Assembly (NCBI RefSeq): GCF_021083305.1
Contig: NZ_JAJFAY010000011.1
Coordinates: 1-64,000 of the forward strand
Source of the DNA: Haladaptatus sp. DYF46
Lineage (GTDB): Archaea > Halobacteriota > Halobacteria > Halobacteriales > Haladaptataceae
Direction: 5' to 3'
Length of the DNA stretch: 64,000 nt
The position numbers and the translations under genes were made by a program. Numbering within the stretch: position 1 is the first letter of the stretch; each line of letters starts with the position of its first letter. A model generated the notes under the pieces. The model was not told where the DNA came from and made no database searches. It saw only the letters and a program-made list of their open reading frames with translations. Shown piece after piece: positions 51,721-60,532 of the stretch.

Positions 51721-53979
51721 CTATTCTTCGGTCTCGTCGTCGCTTTCCTCGTCGTAATCGCTGGTGTCCGCGATTCCGTAGGCAATTCCCAGGCTATAGA
51801 GCCACTGAAGCTCGTTTTCGGTGAACGCCCAGGATTTGGGATCCGATTGGAGCATCAATTCTGGAAGTCGGTCGATGTACCGACCATTCATGCGCATAGT
51901 TCGATTATCCGCTTGGATATACGCAGAGTTCATCTGGAGCACCTCCTTCGTCACCTCCTTGATGCTCTGCTTTGTAAGGTAGTCAATCGGATAGCGACGA
52001 ACCAGCGTTGAGGAGACGTTCTTGTTCTTCTGATAGCTGCTCAGGCGACCGACTAATCCTCCAAGGAGGAAAATTGCCTGTCGCTCTGGACTGTTTTTCA
52101 GGACATCGTGCTGATCGATGAACTGGTTGAGTTGCTCGGTGCGTGATTCCGGTTCTGGGTCTGTTTCTGCCGTGGGTTCTGTGCTCATATGTGTCGTGAA
52201 GAGCGAGGTCGCTGTCGTTGTTGTAATCGATTCAAGTGCACCGATATCAGTGAGTGCCCGCAGCTGTGCGTACTGCTCGAGGAGGCTGAATATGGGAAAC
52301 GCCACTTGTTGGCTGTTCTCGTCGAACCGTTTATTCTGGTCTTGGACCAACTTGTGAACATATTCCTTGATGAGCTGATCTGGCGAGATTTGTTCACCCG
52401 TCAGAAACCGCCGAAGACGTTGAAGACGCACGTCGTCAATATCGCCCGCTTTTGGAGTCTCCGAGGCCTCCCGACTGGTTCGCGTTGGCTCTGTTGTGCG
52501 AACAAAATAAGTCCCAAAGAGAATTTGACGGTGAATCGACTCTGGATTAAGAAGCGAACCACCTGCCGAGGCAACCGCGTCAAAGACGCCCCCGTCTCCA
52601 AACGGACTGTTCACGGTCACACGGTTGTGTGCTGTTTGCAGCTCCCGTGGCCGATAGAGGTCGGCATCTAGCGTCTCAAAGAAAATGCGGTCGGGGTTTC
52701 CGGTGACGACAAACACGGTCGCGAACCGGACGCTTTCCCACGCATCTGTTTCTTGGGTCTGATCGGCCCCTGCAAATGGTCGATCAGCAGTTGGAGTGGC
52801 CGCTGCTTCTTCGGCCTTCTGATAGAGCCCTTCGACAGTCGTTTCGAAGTCTTGTCCCTCTGCTTCTCGGAGGGGGCTAAAGACAGTCTCGAAGAACCAC
52901 GTGATGTCTGCCTCGGTGAGTTGTTCTGGTGCGCTTGCCAAGTATGGTAATACATACAGGCGACGGCTTTGACCCATCGCGCGATAGAAATCGTCAAGGA
53001 CGCTGTCCGCCGTTGCGATTGCCAATGCGGTGTCAATCGACAGTGGACGACTCCGCCAACTCTCAGTTCCGGATGGCGATAAGTTTGGAAAGTGCTCTCG
53101 CTGCTTTTTGCCATAGGCACCAAACAGTCCCGGAGAGCCACCTGTAACGGTCCCGCTAGCGTCACTAATGAACCCGACACCATCGCCAGTCCCATCGTCA
53201 ACGCTGATGTTCGCCAGTCGCTCGGCTTTCTGTTCGAACATCACTTCGTTCAGCACTGGTATTTCACCAGGATACCGTTCATGATCCGCATCTGGAAGCC
53301 GAATACGGACCGTGATGAGCGCTTCATACTCTTTCTCCTCGTCGCCACCTGCTACATCGATGAACGCCTTGCTGAGCCGATCCATTTCCGCGTCATTTTC
53401 ACCGATTTCGACAAGTGCCTCTAGAACCCAGCGGTCCTCGATCGTTTCATCCTCGAGGACACGCTGGGCGGCTTCACCGGCTGCCCAACCAGTAAACCGA
53501 TCACGAATGTTATTCGTCCCCCACGCATCGTCACGAAGTCCCGCCAAGTGGTGGACATCAGCGTTTTTGTGGGTAGTAATCGAATAATCGGTCATGCTAC
53601 TCGTCTTGTTTGACGGATACGAGTGGCCAATGCGATAGCGGAGATCAGCACCCATCGTCTCGATACTCACTGGGTCATCTGCATCGAGACGCGGATTCTC
53701 CGGGTCACGCAGATCGACCGAGACAGCGATCAGGCTATCCGGTTCTCCGAACAGCCCTCGCTTTGCGTTCGGTGTCATCGCCATCATGTGTTCAGGATCG
53801 ATCTGCAGATCTCCGTCTGCGGCTGTGACTGACTCATACCAGTCGAGTAAGGCGTACTGATAGCCGACATCGTACATCGTTGCCGGACATCGCTGCGGAA
53901 GCTGACGAAGGAGCTGCCGTTCCGGCGATTGGTTTTCACCATCGGCGGCGTCTTCGGTTAGAGCTTGGTCAGTTTTCAT
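51721..53979 (-). CDS. cas8b: Cas8b, type I-B Cascade large subunit (Csh1)
   Basis: A 752-residue large subunit that recognises the PAM and recruits Cas3. The start at 53979 (MKTDQALTEDAADGENQSPE) overlaps the cas6 stop by 11 bases and is preferred over a longer frame to 54075 that would lie inside cas6. Typical stretches are TMYDVGYQYALLDWYESVTA, DSLIAVSVDLRDPENPRL and QKNKNVSSTLVRRYPIDYLT. The central region carries none of the paired cysteines seen in zinc-binding Cas8b variants (only one Cys overall, near residue 31), so this is the cysteine-free type. Confidence 0.93.
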   Translation of the reverse strand: MKTDQALTEDAADGENQSPERQLLRQLPQRCPATMYDVGYQYALLDWYESVTAADGDLQIDPEHMMAMTPNAKRGLFGEPDSLIAVSVDLRDPENPRLDADDPVSIETMGADLRYRIGHSYPSNKTSSMTDYSITTHKNADVHHLAGLRDDAWGTNNIRDRFTGWAAGEAAQRVLEDETIEDRWVLEALVEIGENDAEMDRLSKAFIDVAGGDEEKEYEALITVRIRLPDADHERYPGEIPVLNEVMFEQKAERLANISVDDGTGDGVGFISDASGTVTGGSPGLFGAYGKKQREHFPNLSPSGTESWRSRPLSIDTALAIATADSVLDDFYRAMGQSRRLYVLPYLASAPEQLTEADITWFFETVFSPLREAEGQDFETTVEGLYQKAEEAAATPTADRPFAGADQTQETDAWESVRFATVFVVTGNPDRIFFETLDADLYRPRELQTAHNRVTVNSPFGDGGVFDAVASAGGSLLNPESIHRQILFGTYFVRTTEPTRTSREASETPKAGDIDDVRLQRLRRFLTGEQISPDQLIKEYVHKLVQDQNKRFDENSQQVAFPIFSLLEQYAQLRALTDIGALESITTTTATSLFTTHMSTEPTAETDPEPESRTEQLNQFIDQHDVLKNSPERQAIFLLGGLVGRLSSYQKNKNVSSTLVRRYPIDYLTKQSIKEVTKEVLQMNSAYIQADNRTMRMNGRYIDRLPELMLQSDPKSWAFTENELQWLYSLGIAYGIADTSDYDEESDDETEE

Positions 53980-54748
53980 CTTCGAGCCTCCGATTGAGGA
54001 AGCCGAATCCGAGCCCGTTGCGACCACCGATACCGGTATCGAGTGCCAGATTAAGATGCCGACGATGGTCATCATCGCGTACGCGATAGTCGAATCGCCA
54101 CTTGCTCAGCACCATCTCTATTTCGACAGCAGAGGTCACTGTAACTGGAATTGAGTATGTTTTGAGCAACTCGTAATCAGTGAACAGCTGGCCATCGACA
54201 TCCGTTGGCCCCGGCAGATACTCCGGTACAAAGAGGTCGTGTTTGTGCTGTAGATTATCGGCGATTGCATGCCGAAACGGTTGCATCGAATGTTTCGGAC
54301 GCCAATACGTTGGTGTACTGCCGTACTCTCCATCGATGTCAAATTTTTCGCGATGCTTTTCAAAGAGACGAACGACAACTCCGGTCGCCGTTTCGAGCGT
54401 TCCCTCGGTAGTGGGTTCGCCAACGTCTACATTGAGTACTTGAAGGTCCTGAACCTCGAACGGACGATTCCCGATATTGAACTCTCGATTGTCGCGAAAA
54501 TCTTCGGCAATCGTCGCAAGCAGGTCTTCACGAGGAGAGGCCAAGAGAAGTTGGCGTGTATCTCCTTCTTGCATTTGCCCCCACGGGAAGATATTCGAGT
54601 ACGAGAGCCCCATTGGCTCGCCGTTATCGTGTTCATCGTCAAATTTCGTTCCTCGAAGCCCACGCCATATCCGACCACGGAGTTTGTCGTGATAGGTTGG
54701 GTCAGGTGCGGCCTCAGCTTGTGCAGCTAAGTCGACCAGTAGGCGCAT
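53969..54748 (-). CDS. cas6: Cas6, CRISPR RNA endonuclease
   Basis: A 259-residue Cas6 that cuts pre-crRNA within each repeat. The C-terminal glycine-rich loop GIGGRNGLGFGFLNRR (residues about 237-252) is diagnostic. The N-terminus (MRLLVDLAAQAEAAPDPTYH, then KLRGRIWRGLRGT) contains the ferredoxin-like first strand and His residues near 19-20 that are candidates for catalysis. It heads the cas operon. A TATA-like TTATATAG (minus strand, about 54815-54822) lies upstream. It overlaps cas8b, so the two are translationally coupled. Confidence 0.93.
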   Translation of the reverse strand: MRLLVDLAAQAEAAPDPTYHDKLRGRIWRGLRGTKFDDEHDNGEPMGLSYSNIFPWGQMQEGDTRQLLLASPREDLLATIAEDFRDNREFNIGNRPFEVQDLQVLNVDVGEPTTEGTLETATGVVVRLFEKHREKFDIDGEYGSTPTYWRPKHSMQPFRHAIADNLQHKHDLFVPEYLPGPTDVDGQLFTDYELLKTYSIPVTVTSAVEIEMVLSKWRFDYRVRDDDHRRHLNLALDTGIGGRNGLGFGFLNRRLEDEN

Positions 54749-54849
54749 TATCGCACATCACCTCCTGTTCTCGAATCCGTATTTTCACCGGCATGAATTG
54801 TACTTCTAACTGCCACTATATAAGTTATCATCATGGTATCAACCATAAA

Positions 54850-54935
54850 ATGACCCAATGAAGGGTCAACTGAAACAAGCCCTACTATCGGCCTCCTACA
54901 GGTAACTTCAACCCAAGTCAGTTCTACTGGACAAG
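54850..54935 (-). ncRNA. Candidate CreA-like guide RNA (degenerate repeat, pseudo-spacer, hairpin)
   Basis: On the minus strand 54934-54905 forms a degenerate repeat. It keeps CAG, GAAC and the full 3' GGGTTGAAG of the array repeat in the right order, but most central bases differ. Next come about 36 bases of unique sequence (TACCTGTAGGAGGCCGATAG...) and then a perfect hairpin TGACCC-TTCATT-GGGTCA (54851-54868) with T-rich sequence after it. Repeat-like element, pseudo-spacer and terminator beside cas6 is the layout of CreA, the crRNA-like antitoxin of CRISPR-regulated CreTA pairs in haloarchaeal I-B systems. The matching toxin RNA has not been identified. Confidence 0.5.
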
Positions 54936-55500
54936 TTTTCGGCTCAGTAGGGTACTTTCTACTCGGTCGGCACTCTACCAAAAAGTTCCGTCTTAGGATT
55001 GATTCCCGCTCGATTCGACCCTTGTTGAGCATTGAGACTACTGTTTTCGCAGATTGTAGGCTGCTATCTCTTCGAAGTACGCTGCTTTACAGTGTCCGAA
55101 GCGCGACCACGAGTGAGTAGGACTACTTGTGACACCAAGGAGTGGTTCCTCGGGGTCATTCTCTCGTAGCTCTCTTCGTCTCTCCTGCTTCTGTATTTGG
55201 GTATCTGTAGTTATTCCTTTCATACATGTCTCTGAGGTCGCGGACCAAACCACTAAGACAATGGGAGCAGTAGCTAACACTGCGGCTACTCAACCACTGT
55301 CAAAGTGGCTTTTATTCCGTACACGCCCGTCCTGGCAGACTGTTGCGTGTACGGGGATACGACCTGATTAGCTCTTATTGCGACTAGATTATAAGTCTAG
55401 GGATGGCATCCTAGAGGTAGAAGTTACTTCTCTAAAAGGATTCGTCCTGATTACCGATAAGAACAACTATGCAGAAAAATGAGTGTAGATACAACATCCG
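54936..55500. promoter_or_regulatory. cas6-cas3 divergent region; possible site of a small toxin RNA
   Basis: No protein gene is supported here; frames at 54748-55032 and 55038-55280 have un-haloarchaeal composition. The space must hold promoters for cas6 (leftward) and cas3 (rightward). In known CreTA loci a short toxin RNA lies directly ahead of the guide gene, which here would fall at about 54936-55100 on the minus strand. I cannot point to its exact start. Confidence 0.4.
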
Positions 55501-58236
55501 ATGGGTTCAACGTACACTACGAAAGGAGAGATCATCGCTCGACCAGGTCAAACCCACTGGAATCACACCAATGGTGTCGTAAAGAACGTCGATACACTGC
55601 TCTCGACGACTGGTCTGGGAAAGGACGAGGCATTCAGGAAAACAGTTCGTACCATCGCGTATCTCCATGATCTTGGGAAATTGACGCAGTTCTTCCAGCA
55701 ATACATTCATAAAGACGATCCCCGAGAACCAGCCAAGAAAGATCGATATCACAGTCTCTCGGGTGCATTCGTAACATTACATGCATTAAAGAGTCTTCAC
55801 GACGACCCCGAGCAACCAGATATCCCGCAAAAGCTTCGGATTGCGGCCTTTTACGCTGTTGCAAAACACCATCTATCGATCGAGAATTTCACCGAGGAAC
55901 AGGAGAAATACACTCATGTAATTGAGAATGGAGACCACCGGTTCCAACGATATGACCGCGTTCGAAAACAGCTCGAAAATATCGATGCACATACTGCACC
56001 GCACGCAGCAAAGCTCATTGAGACGGCTACCGACGGTGCACTTACGTGGTCGAACATCTACATCGAACGACCGTTCGTGTATTCTGAGCTCTTGAACTGG
56101 AAGGGCGGCCCCAGCGAGGATTTCTACGCTCTTGTTCTCGAACTCTGGTCACTTCTCACCTGTGCGGACAAAATGAATGCCGCAGGTATGGGTATCCCCA
56201 CTGAATCGCCTGCTTCGCTCTCGCCGAAGGCGATTCAAGGGAAGATCAACACGTTTCCGACTCCCGAGGCGACAGTTCAAAAAACTCTCAATGAACTTCG
56301 AAACGACGCTCGGAAAGAGGCACAAAAACGTATTCAAGAAGGCCATCAGGGGGATGACCAAGTTTTCACGCTCACTCTCCCAACCGGGTTCGGAAAGACG
56401 TTTGCGGGACTTGAGGCTGCGCTTACACTAGCCGAAGCGAAAGATGGGCGGGTTATCTATGCCCTCCCTTATACTTCAGTCATTGACCAGACGGATGATG
56501 TGATTCAGTCGGTCTTCAATATCCAGAGTGGGTCATCGTTCTATACCAAACATCACCATCTCACCGATACTCGGACGACTATTGATGATGTGGCACTCAA
56601 GGACCATCCGAGTACGGGGGATGAAGTACTCTATGGGGAGACATGGCTTGCATCGCTCGTCTTAACGACGTTCGTCCAATTATTCGAGTCAATCGCAGGC
56701 CCGGCAAATACTCAATCCATCAAACTTCCCGCCATTCAAGATAGTGTTATCGTCGTCGACGAGCCGCAAGCACTCTCGATGGAGTGGTGGCATCTTATCA
56801 CCCGACTCACGTCGATTCTGGTGGAGGATTACAACGCGACTGTAATTTTCATGACTGCAACCCAACCACGGATCGTCTCCCAAATCAGCAACGACCTTTC
56901 ACCTGTCCCCCTCATTGCCGATCGGACGCCGTATCTATCATTTCTTGAAACCCATCCCCGAGTGGACTACCAGCTTGACGACTCACTCATCGAGTACCTG
57001 GAGCAAGGTGCTAGTGCAACTCCTCGATCACCTGCCAGTGCGACCGACCAAATCGCTACGGACGTGCTGACTGCAGAAGAGCGTGAGACCGCACTTGCGA
57101 TCTGCAATACCGTTCAGAGTGCTCAGGCACTTGGGCAACGACTCACAAAACAATTCAACGACGTCGGCGGGTCGACGGTACACTTGGGTGAACACCTACT
57201 CCAGTTTTTCAGTGAAACAGACTGGGTTGAGCGAATCTATGCGGCGACGACTAGTGTCGAGCAGGCTGTAGAGCGTGACGAGCCAGCGAGTGATCAAGAA
57301 GACAGTGACGAAATGTCGATGACACAGCGTGCGGCAATGGCCTATCTCGATTATCTTGGGGAAGTAGTTGGATCGGCTGATCGAATGCTGGCAACGCTCA
57401 CGACACGCCTCCGCCCGGTCGACCGAGCAATTCTTATCGAGTGTCTTCGCCTCCTTCTCGATGCAGATCATGAGACATCGTTCACCGAGACATCGATAGT
57501 AGTAACCTCAACGCAACTGGTTGAAGCCGGTGTTGACGTGAGTTTCAACCGACTCTACCGTGACTTTGCTCCCCTTCCATCGCTTGTCCAAGCTGCTGGA
57601 CGGTGTAATCGTTCGTATGATGGTGATGATGGGACGGTCGTTCTCTGGCGTCTCGCTGGTGAAGCTAACGATATTCCACCATCACAGCTTATCTACGGCA
57701 GTCTGATAGGGAGTGAAGACGGAGAACGGGACCGCGATTTGTTGGCACCGACCCGCTACGCGCTTAATGCTGTTTCGTCGACTGATCGTGGGGGGACAAC
57801 ATCGCTTCCAGAACATGTTATGATCAGCCAAGCGGTCGAAGAGTATTATACGAGTGTCCACAAGCGAGAGCGGTCGAAAGATCGAGACGACAAACTCGCG
57901 AAGAAAGTCGATCTCGCTGCTGGAGAGGATCTTCGACACGCAAGTTTGATTCGGCAAGACTATGAAACGATAGAAATTCTGATCCCATCTGAGGTAGAAC
58001 AAGCGTATCTGAATCGGTATCACGAACTCAAAGAGCAACGAGAGTTTGAGAAAGCAGATGCCGTATTTTCTGCACTTAAGCAAGCTCTTGTGACGATCCC
58101 TGTAACAAAGCGGACGCAGCCGATTCTCGATCGTCTTTCGTTTGAAGAAGAGAGGACATTCCATGTACTCTGTTCAGCAGACGCATACACGCTCATCCAC
58201 GGGCTCGGGATCATGCCCACTGCACTCGGTGAGTAA
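55501..58236 (+). CDS. cas3: Cas3, helicase-nuclease of type I-B CRISPR
   Basis: A 911-residue Cas3 that degrades DNA bound by Cascade. The N-terminal HD nuclease has HxnHD: QTHWNHTNGVVKN, IAYLHDLGKLTQFF and AVAKHHLSIEN (residues about 20-130). The helicase follows: Walker A LPTGFGKTFAGLEA (about 298), DEAH-type box VIVVDEPQALSMEW (about 416), MTATQPRIV and motif VI LVQAAGRCNRSYD (about 697). The first in-frame ATG is 55501; an ATG at 55479 is in another frame (MSVDTTSDGFNVHYERRD), so a 5' frameshift or different start is possible. It diverges from the cas6 operon. The stop is followed within 15 bases by the leader of array 2. Confidence 0.95.
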   Translation: MGSTYTTKGEIIARPGQTHWNHTNGVVKNVDTLLSTTGLGKDEAFRKTVRTIAYLHDLGKLTQFFQQYIHKDDPREPAKKDRYHSLSGAFVTLHALKSLHDDPEQPDIPQKLRIAAFYAVAKHHLSIENFTEEQEKYTHVIENGDHRFQRYDRVRKQLENIDAHTAPHAAKLIETATDGALTWSNIYIERPFVYSELLNWKGGPSEDFYALVLELWSLLTCADKMNAAGMGIPTESPASLSPKAIQGKINTFPTPEATVQKTLNELRNDARKEAQKRIQEGHQGDDQVFTLTLPTGFGKTFAGLEAALTLAEAKDGRVIYALPYTSVIDQTDDVIQSVFNIQSGSSFYTKHHHLTDTRTTIDDVALKDHPSTGDEVLYGETWLASLVLTTFVQLFESIAGPANTQSIKLPAIQDSVIVVDEPQALSMEWWHLITRLTSILVEDYNATVIFMTATQPRIVSQISNDLSPVPLIADRTPYLSFLETHPRVDYQLDDSLIEYLEQGASATPRSPASATDQIATDVLTAEERETALAICNTVQSAQALGQRLTKQFNDVGGSTVHLGEHLLQFFSETDWVERIYAATTSVEQAVERDEPASDQEDSDEMSMTQRAAMAYLDYLGEVVGSADRMLATLTTRLRPVDRAILIECLRLLLDADHETSFTETSIVVTSTQLVEAGVDVSFNRLYRDFAPLPSLVQAAGRCNRSYDGDDGTVVLWRLAGEANDIPPSQLIYGSLIGSEDGERDRDLLAPTRYALNAVSSTDRGGTTSLPEHVMISQAVEEYYTSVHKRERSKDRDDKLAKKVDLAAGEDLRHASLIRQDYETIEILIPSEVEQAYLNRYHELKEQREFEKADAVFSALKQALVTIPVTKRTQPILDRLSFEEERTFHVLCSADAYTLIHGLGIMPTALGE

Positions 58237-58249
58237 TATCCAATTGGGT

Positions 58250-58354
58250 GGATGTTCCCGTCGACCCCCGGGGGTTTGGAGGTTATTGCGGGTCGACGGA
58301 AACACCCAAGTGTAAACGGCAAGAAGCAGTACTGTGTGCCCACTATTGGGTATG
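58250..58354 (+). promoter_or_regulatory. Leader of CRISPR array 2
   Basis: It contains CCCCCGGGGG, TATTGCGGGTCGACGGAAAC, CAAGTGTAAAC and CTATTGGGTATG in this order, parallel to leader 1 on the opposite strand. It begins right after the cas3 stop. Together with leader 1 it forms a pair of inverted repeats that surround all cas genes. Confidence 0.85.
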
Positions 58355-58976
58355 GTTACAGACGAACCGTAGTAGGGTTGAAGCATATGGTGCGACGAGG
58401 TGGCTCACTACGAGCACACCGAGTTACAGACGAACCGTAGTAGGGTTGAAGCACGCGGCCTTAGTGCTTCCGGTCGTACAGCCTCCGAGTTACAGACGAA
58501 CCGTAGTAGGGTTGAAGCTTCAGCCCGCTTTTCCAGTTCTTCTTTGTCAAGTTCGTTACAGACGAACCGTAGTAGGGTTGAAGCGACCTGATTGCCGGTG
58601 TCCGGATCAGAACCCCACAGGTTACAGACGAACCGTAGTAGGGTTGAAGCATCATGATCATCTCGATGGTGATGGCGATAAAATCGTTACAGACGAACCG
58701 TAGTAGGGTTGAAGCGACAGTAGCGGAATCTACGAAATCGAGTACAACAGTTACAGACGAACCGTAGTAGGGTTGAAGCAATCCATTCATCTCCATTATC
58801 GTAATACAATGCACCTCGTTACAGACGAACCGTAGTAGGGTTGAAGCTATCGCACCGAAGACTCTATCGACGATGTTCCGCACGTTACAGACGAACCGTA
58901 GTAGGATTGAAGAACCCGCAAATCACACGCTCGAACCCCAAGAACTGTTACAGACGACTCGTCCCTGAGTTGAAGC
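58355..58976 (+). CRISPR. CRISPR array 2: 10 repeats, 9 spacers, read on the plus strand
   Basis: Repeats (30 bases) start at 58355, 58423, 58489, 58555, 58621, 58686, 58750, 58818, 58884 and 58947. Eight are identical (GTTACAGACGAACCG then TAGTAGGGTTGAAGC). The ninth ends GGATTGAAGA and the tenth is strongly changed in the middle (GACTCGTCCCTGAG) but keeps both ends. Spacers are 33-38 bases. The degenerate repeats mark the leader-distal end. All intact repeats are of the TAGTAGGG type found at the old end of array 1. Confidence 0.97.
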
Positions 58977-59151
58977 GAGAAACAGCAACCCATCTCGGGA
59001 CACCACGAAGGTATTCCATCCGTGTTGTGTCTGGCTCCTCCACCTCTTCTGCAACGAATGCAAGGACATCCTCAGCGCGACGAAGCGTGATCTGACTCCA
59101 TATATCGAAATAGGATTTACTCGTGTTTTCAGTGGAAATGGTGGGGTCAAG
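58948..59151 (-). pseudogene. Gene fragment whose 3' end forms the last CRISPR-like repeat
   Basis: A 67-codon minus-strand frame opens after a TAA (59152-59154) with no start codon. It reads LDPTISTENTSKSYFDIWSQ, then ITLRRAEDVLAFVAEEVEEP and DTTRMEYLRGVPRWVAVSRF, ending NSGTSRL. The acidic composition and helix pattern look like a real haloarchaeal protein. Its last nine codons plus stop lie inside the degenerate tenth repeat of array 2 (58947-58976). The normal repeat read on this strand gives the similar FNPTTVRL and stop. Family not recognised. Confidence 0.5.
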
Positions 59152-59339
59152 TTACTGGATATCATTCGATGGGAAGTTCAGCAATCTACCGTCCGAGGAA
59201 GCTTCTTTTTTCATGTTTCTATATAAACGTGCAACCAAAATAGCCACCAACCCGTGAAACGCCCGAAATCAGCTGATCCAACATCTCGATAGCGGCGTCC
59301 CCAATCTCTATATTGCACGAAAACCATGACTAACACGCA

Positions 59340-59945
59340 ATGAGGACGGAACGGAACAAAGACGGGACGTTCAACGTTTGGCTCAGTCGGGAGGAATACC
59401 GCGCGATCCCCCGCGCCGCAGACTCGTTCGAACACGAGATCGCCATCCGCTTGATGGGCGACTGCGGGCTTCGCGTGACAGAAGTGCTCGGCGTCACACC
59501 CTCAGACATCTCACGAATGGATGACGGACGTCACTACGAATTAGAGGTCACGAATGGGAAGGACACAACCGGGAGCTACCAAGGCGGGAAGCAACGCGAG
59601 ACATGGTTGCCGGTCGAGGTTGAGGCAACGATCAATCGGTACGTCCAGCAGGCTGGTCTTCGGGACGATGACCCCCTGATTGAACGGTCGAAACGTACCG
59701 TCCAGTACTGGGTTGAGAACGCTGCTGACCGTACGGCCGATGAAACGGGCAACGACGATTATCGACGAGTATCTACCCACGATTTGCGCCGCTGCTGGGC
59801 GAATTATCTGCTGGTCGAGGAGAATGTCTCACCGCGGATTGTGATGGCGCTCGGTGGCTGGTCGAGCTATGACGCGATTGAGCCGTATCTCGCAGCACCC
59901 ACTGAAGCGAATATCATTGAGTCGATGAGCGCTGTTGAGTTGTAA
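59340..59945 (+). CDS. Tyrosine recombinase (integrase), catalytic-domain type
   Basis: A 201-residue phage-type integrase consisting mainly of the catalytic domain. The first Arg is in GDCGLRVTEVLGVT (residue about 45), the HxxR pair in STHDLRRCWANYL (about 142), the second His/Trp in LGGWSSYD and the nucleophile Tyr in EPYL (about 187). Haloarchaeal integrases of this short form are frequent on plasmids and proviruses. The gene has a TATA box (CTATATTGC) about 30 bases upstream. It lies at the right edge of the CRISPR-Cas block, next to an att-like repeat. A relic of a related integrase is at 62579-62650. Confidence 0.92.
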   Translation: MRTERNKDGTFNVWLSREEYRAIPRAADSFEHEIAIRLMGDCGLRVTEVLGVTPSDISRMDDGRHYELEVTNGKDTTGSYQGGKQRETWLPVEVEATINRYVQQAGLRDDDPLIERSKRTVQYWVENAADRTADETGNDDYRRVSTHDLRRCWANYLLVEENVSPRIVMALGGWSSYDAIEPYLAAPTEANIIESMSAVEL

Positions 59946-59969
59946 GCAGCTAATCGAGGAGCCGAGAAT

Positions 59970-60034
59970 CACTTCTCTACAAATTATAAGGGGAAGTAGA
60001 GTGCCCCCGGAATCCTCGAATCAATCTGTGCGCA
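59970..60034 (+). repeat. Imperfect direct repeat flanking the CRISPR-Cas block, right copy
   Basis: The counterpart of 47881-47945, 25 bases after the integrase stop. It contains CACTTC, GGGGAAGTAG, CCCCCGG and the identical tail GAATCAATCTGTGCG. An attachment site beside its integrase gene is the expected arrangement. Divergence between copies implies that any integration event was old. Confidence 0.55.
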
Positions 60035-60532
60035 GTTCTTTGGTGTGATATACTACGATTGTACAGCGCGGACCGACATCGCGTGATGGAAGAGAAGGAC
60101 AAACGAGTCCGGACGTTTACTACGTAGACGGCCACCTCGCGAACTTAGACGCTGACCCGGACCACGAAGATCGAGGTAGAAGAGTATCCGCGTCAAGTGG
60201 AACTATTCCGATCTCCGTGGTTAGATCCACATTCGTCAGGAGGAATAAACCAGAATATAATAATACGAAGGGTTTACCGGGTCCCCTGTGAGCCGCACCA
60301 AACTAACCACAGGTGATAATATTCCGCTAGCACCCTCTGTAAGCATTCCTCAATTACTGCTGAGTGCGGATGTTTCTGCGGTTGAGACTGCTATTCTCCG
60401 TTTCCTGCCAGTTCGTTACAATAGTGTGATCTCATACTACAATTTGCCAGTAAACTGACTTCAAAAACACCTACTACAAGACTAACAAAACAGTTCGACA
60501 GTAATAAGTTAAGATGTTTTTATATAATTGGT
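60035..60532. other. Intergenic, possible small gene relic
   Basis: One plus-strand frame near 60060-60190 reads QTSPDVYYVDGHLANLDADP, which looks like a haloarchaeal fragment but has no start and no recognised family. The last 60 bases are AT-rich and probably contain the promoter of the next gene. Confidence 0.35.

Noticed and set aside
51721..53979. Cas8b lacking zinc-finger cysteines as a sign of inactivation
   Set aside because: The frame is intact and of normal length, and cysteine-free Cas8b variants are plausible; loss of function cannot be inferred.
54748..55032. 94-residue frame ahead of cas6 on the same strand
   Set aside because: It runs through the degenerate repeat and hairpin and has basic, Cys-containing, non-acidic sequence; cas6 starts after it.
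55038..55280. Possible cas-associated small gene between cas6 and cas3
   Set aside because: Composition is unlike the neighbouring genes and no start context or motif is present.
59217..59236. Match of CTATATAAACGTGC to the end region of the 295-bp element (32036-32049)
   Set aside because: Fourteen shared bases around a TATA-like motif, without the terminal repeat, are best explained by chance or shared promoter sequence.
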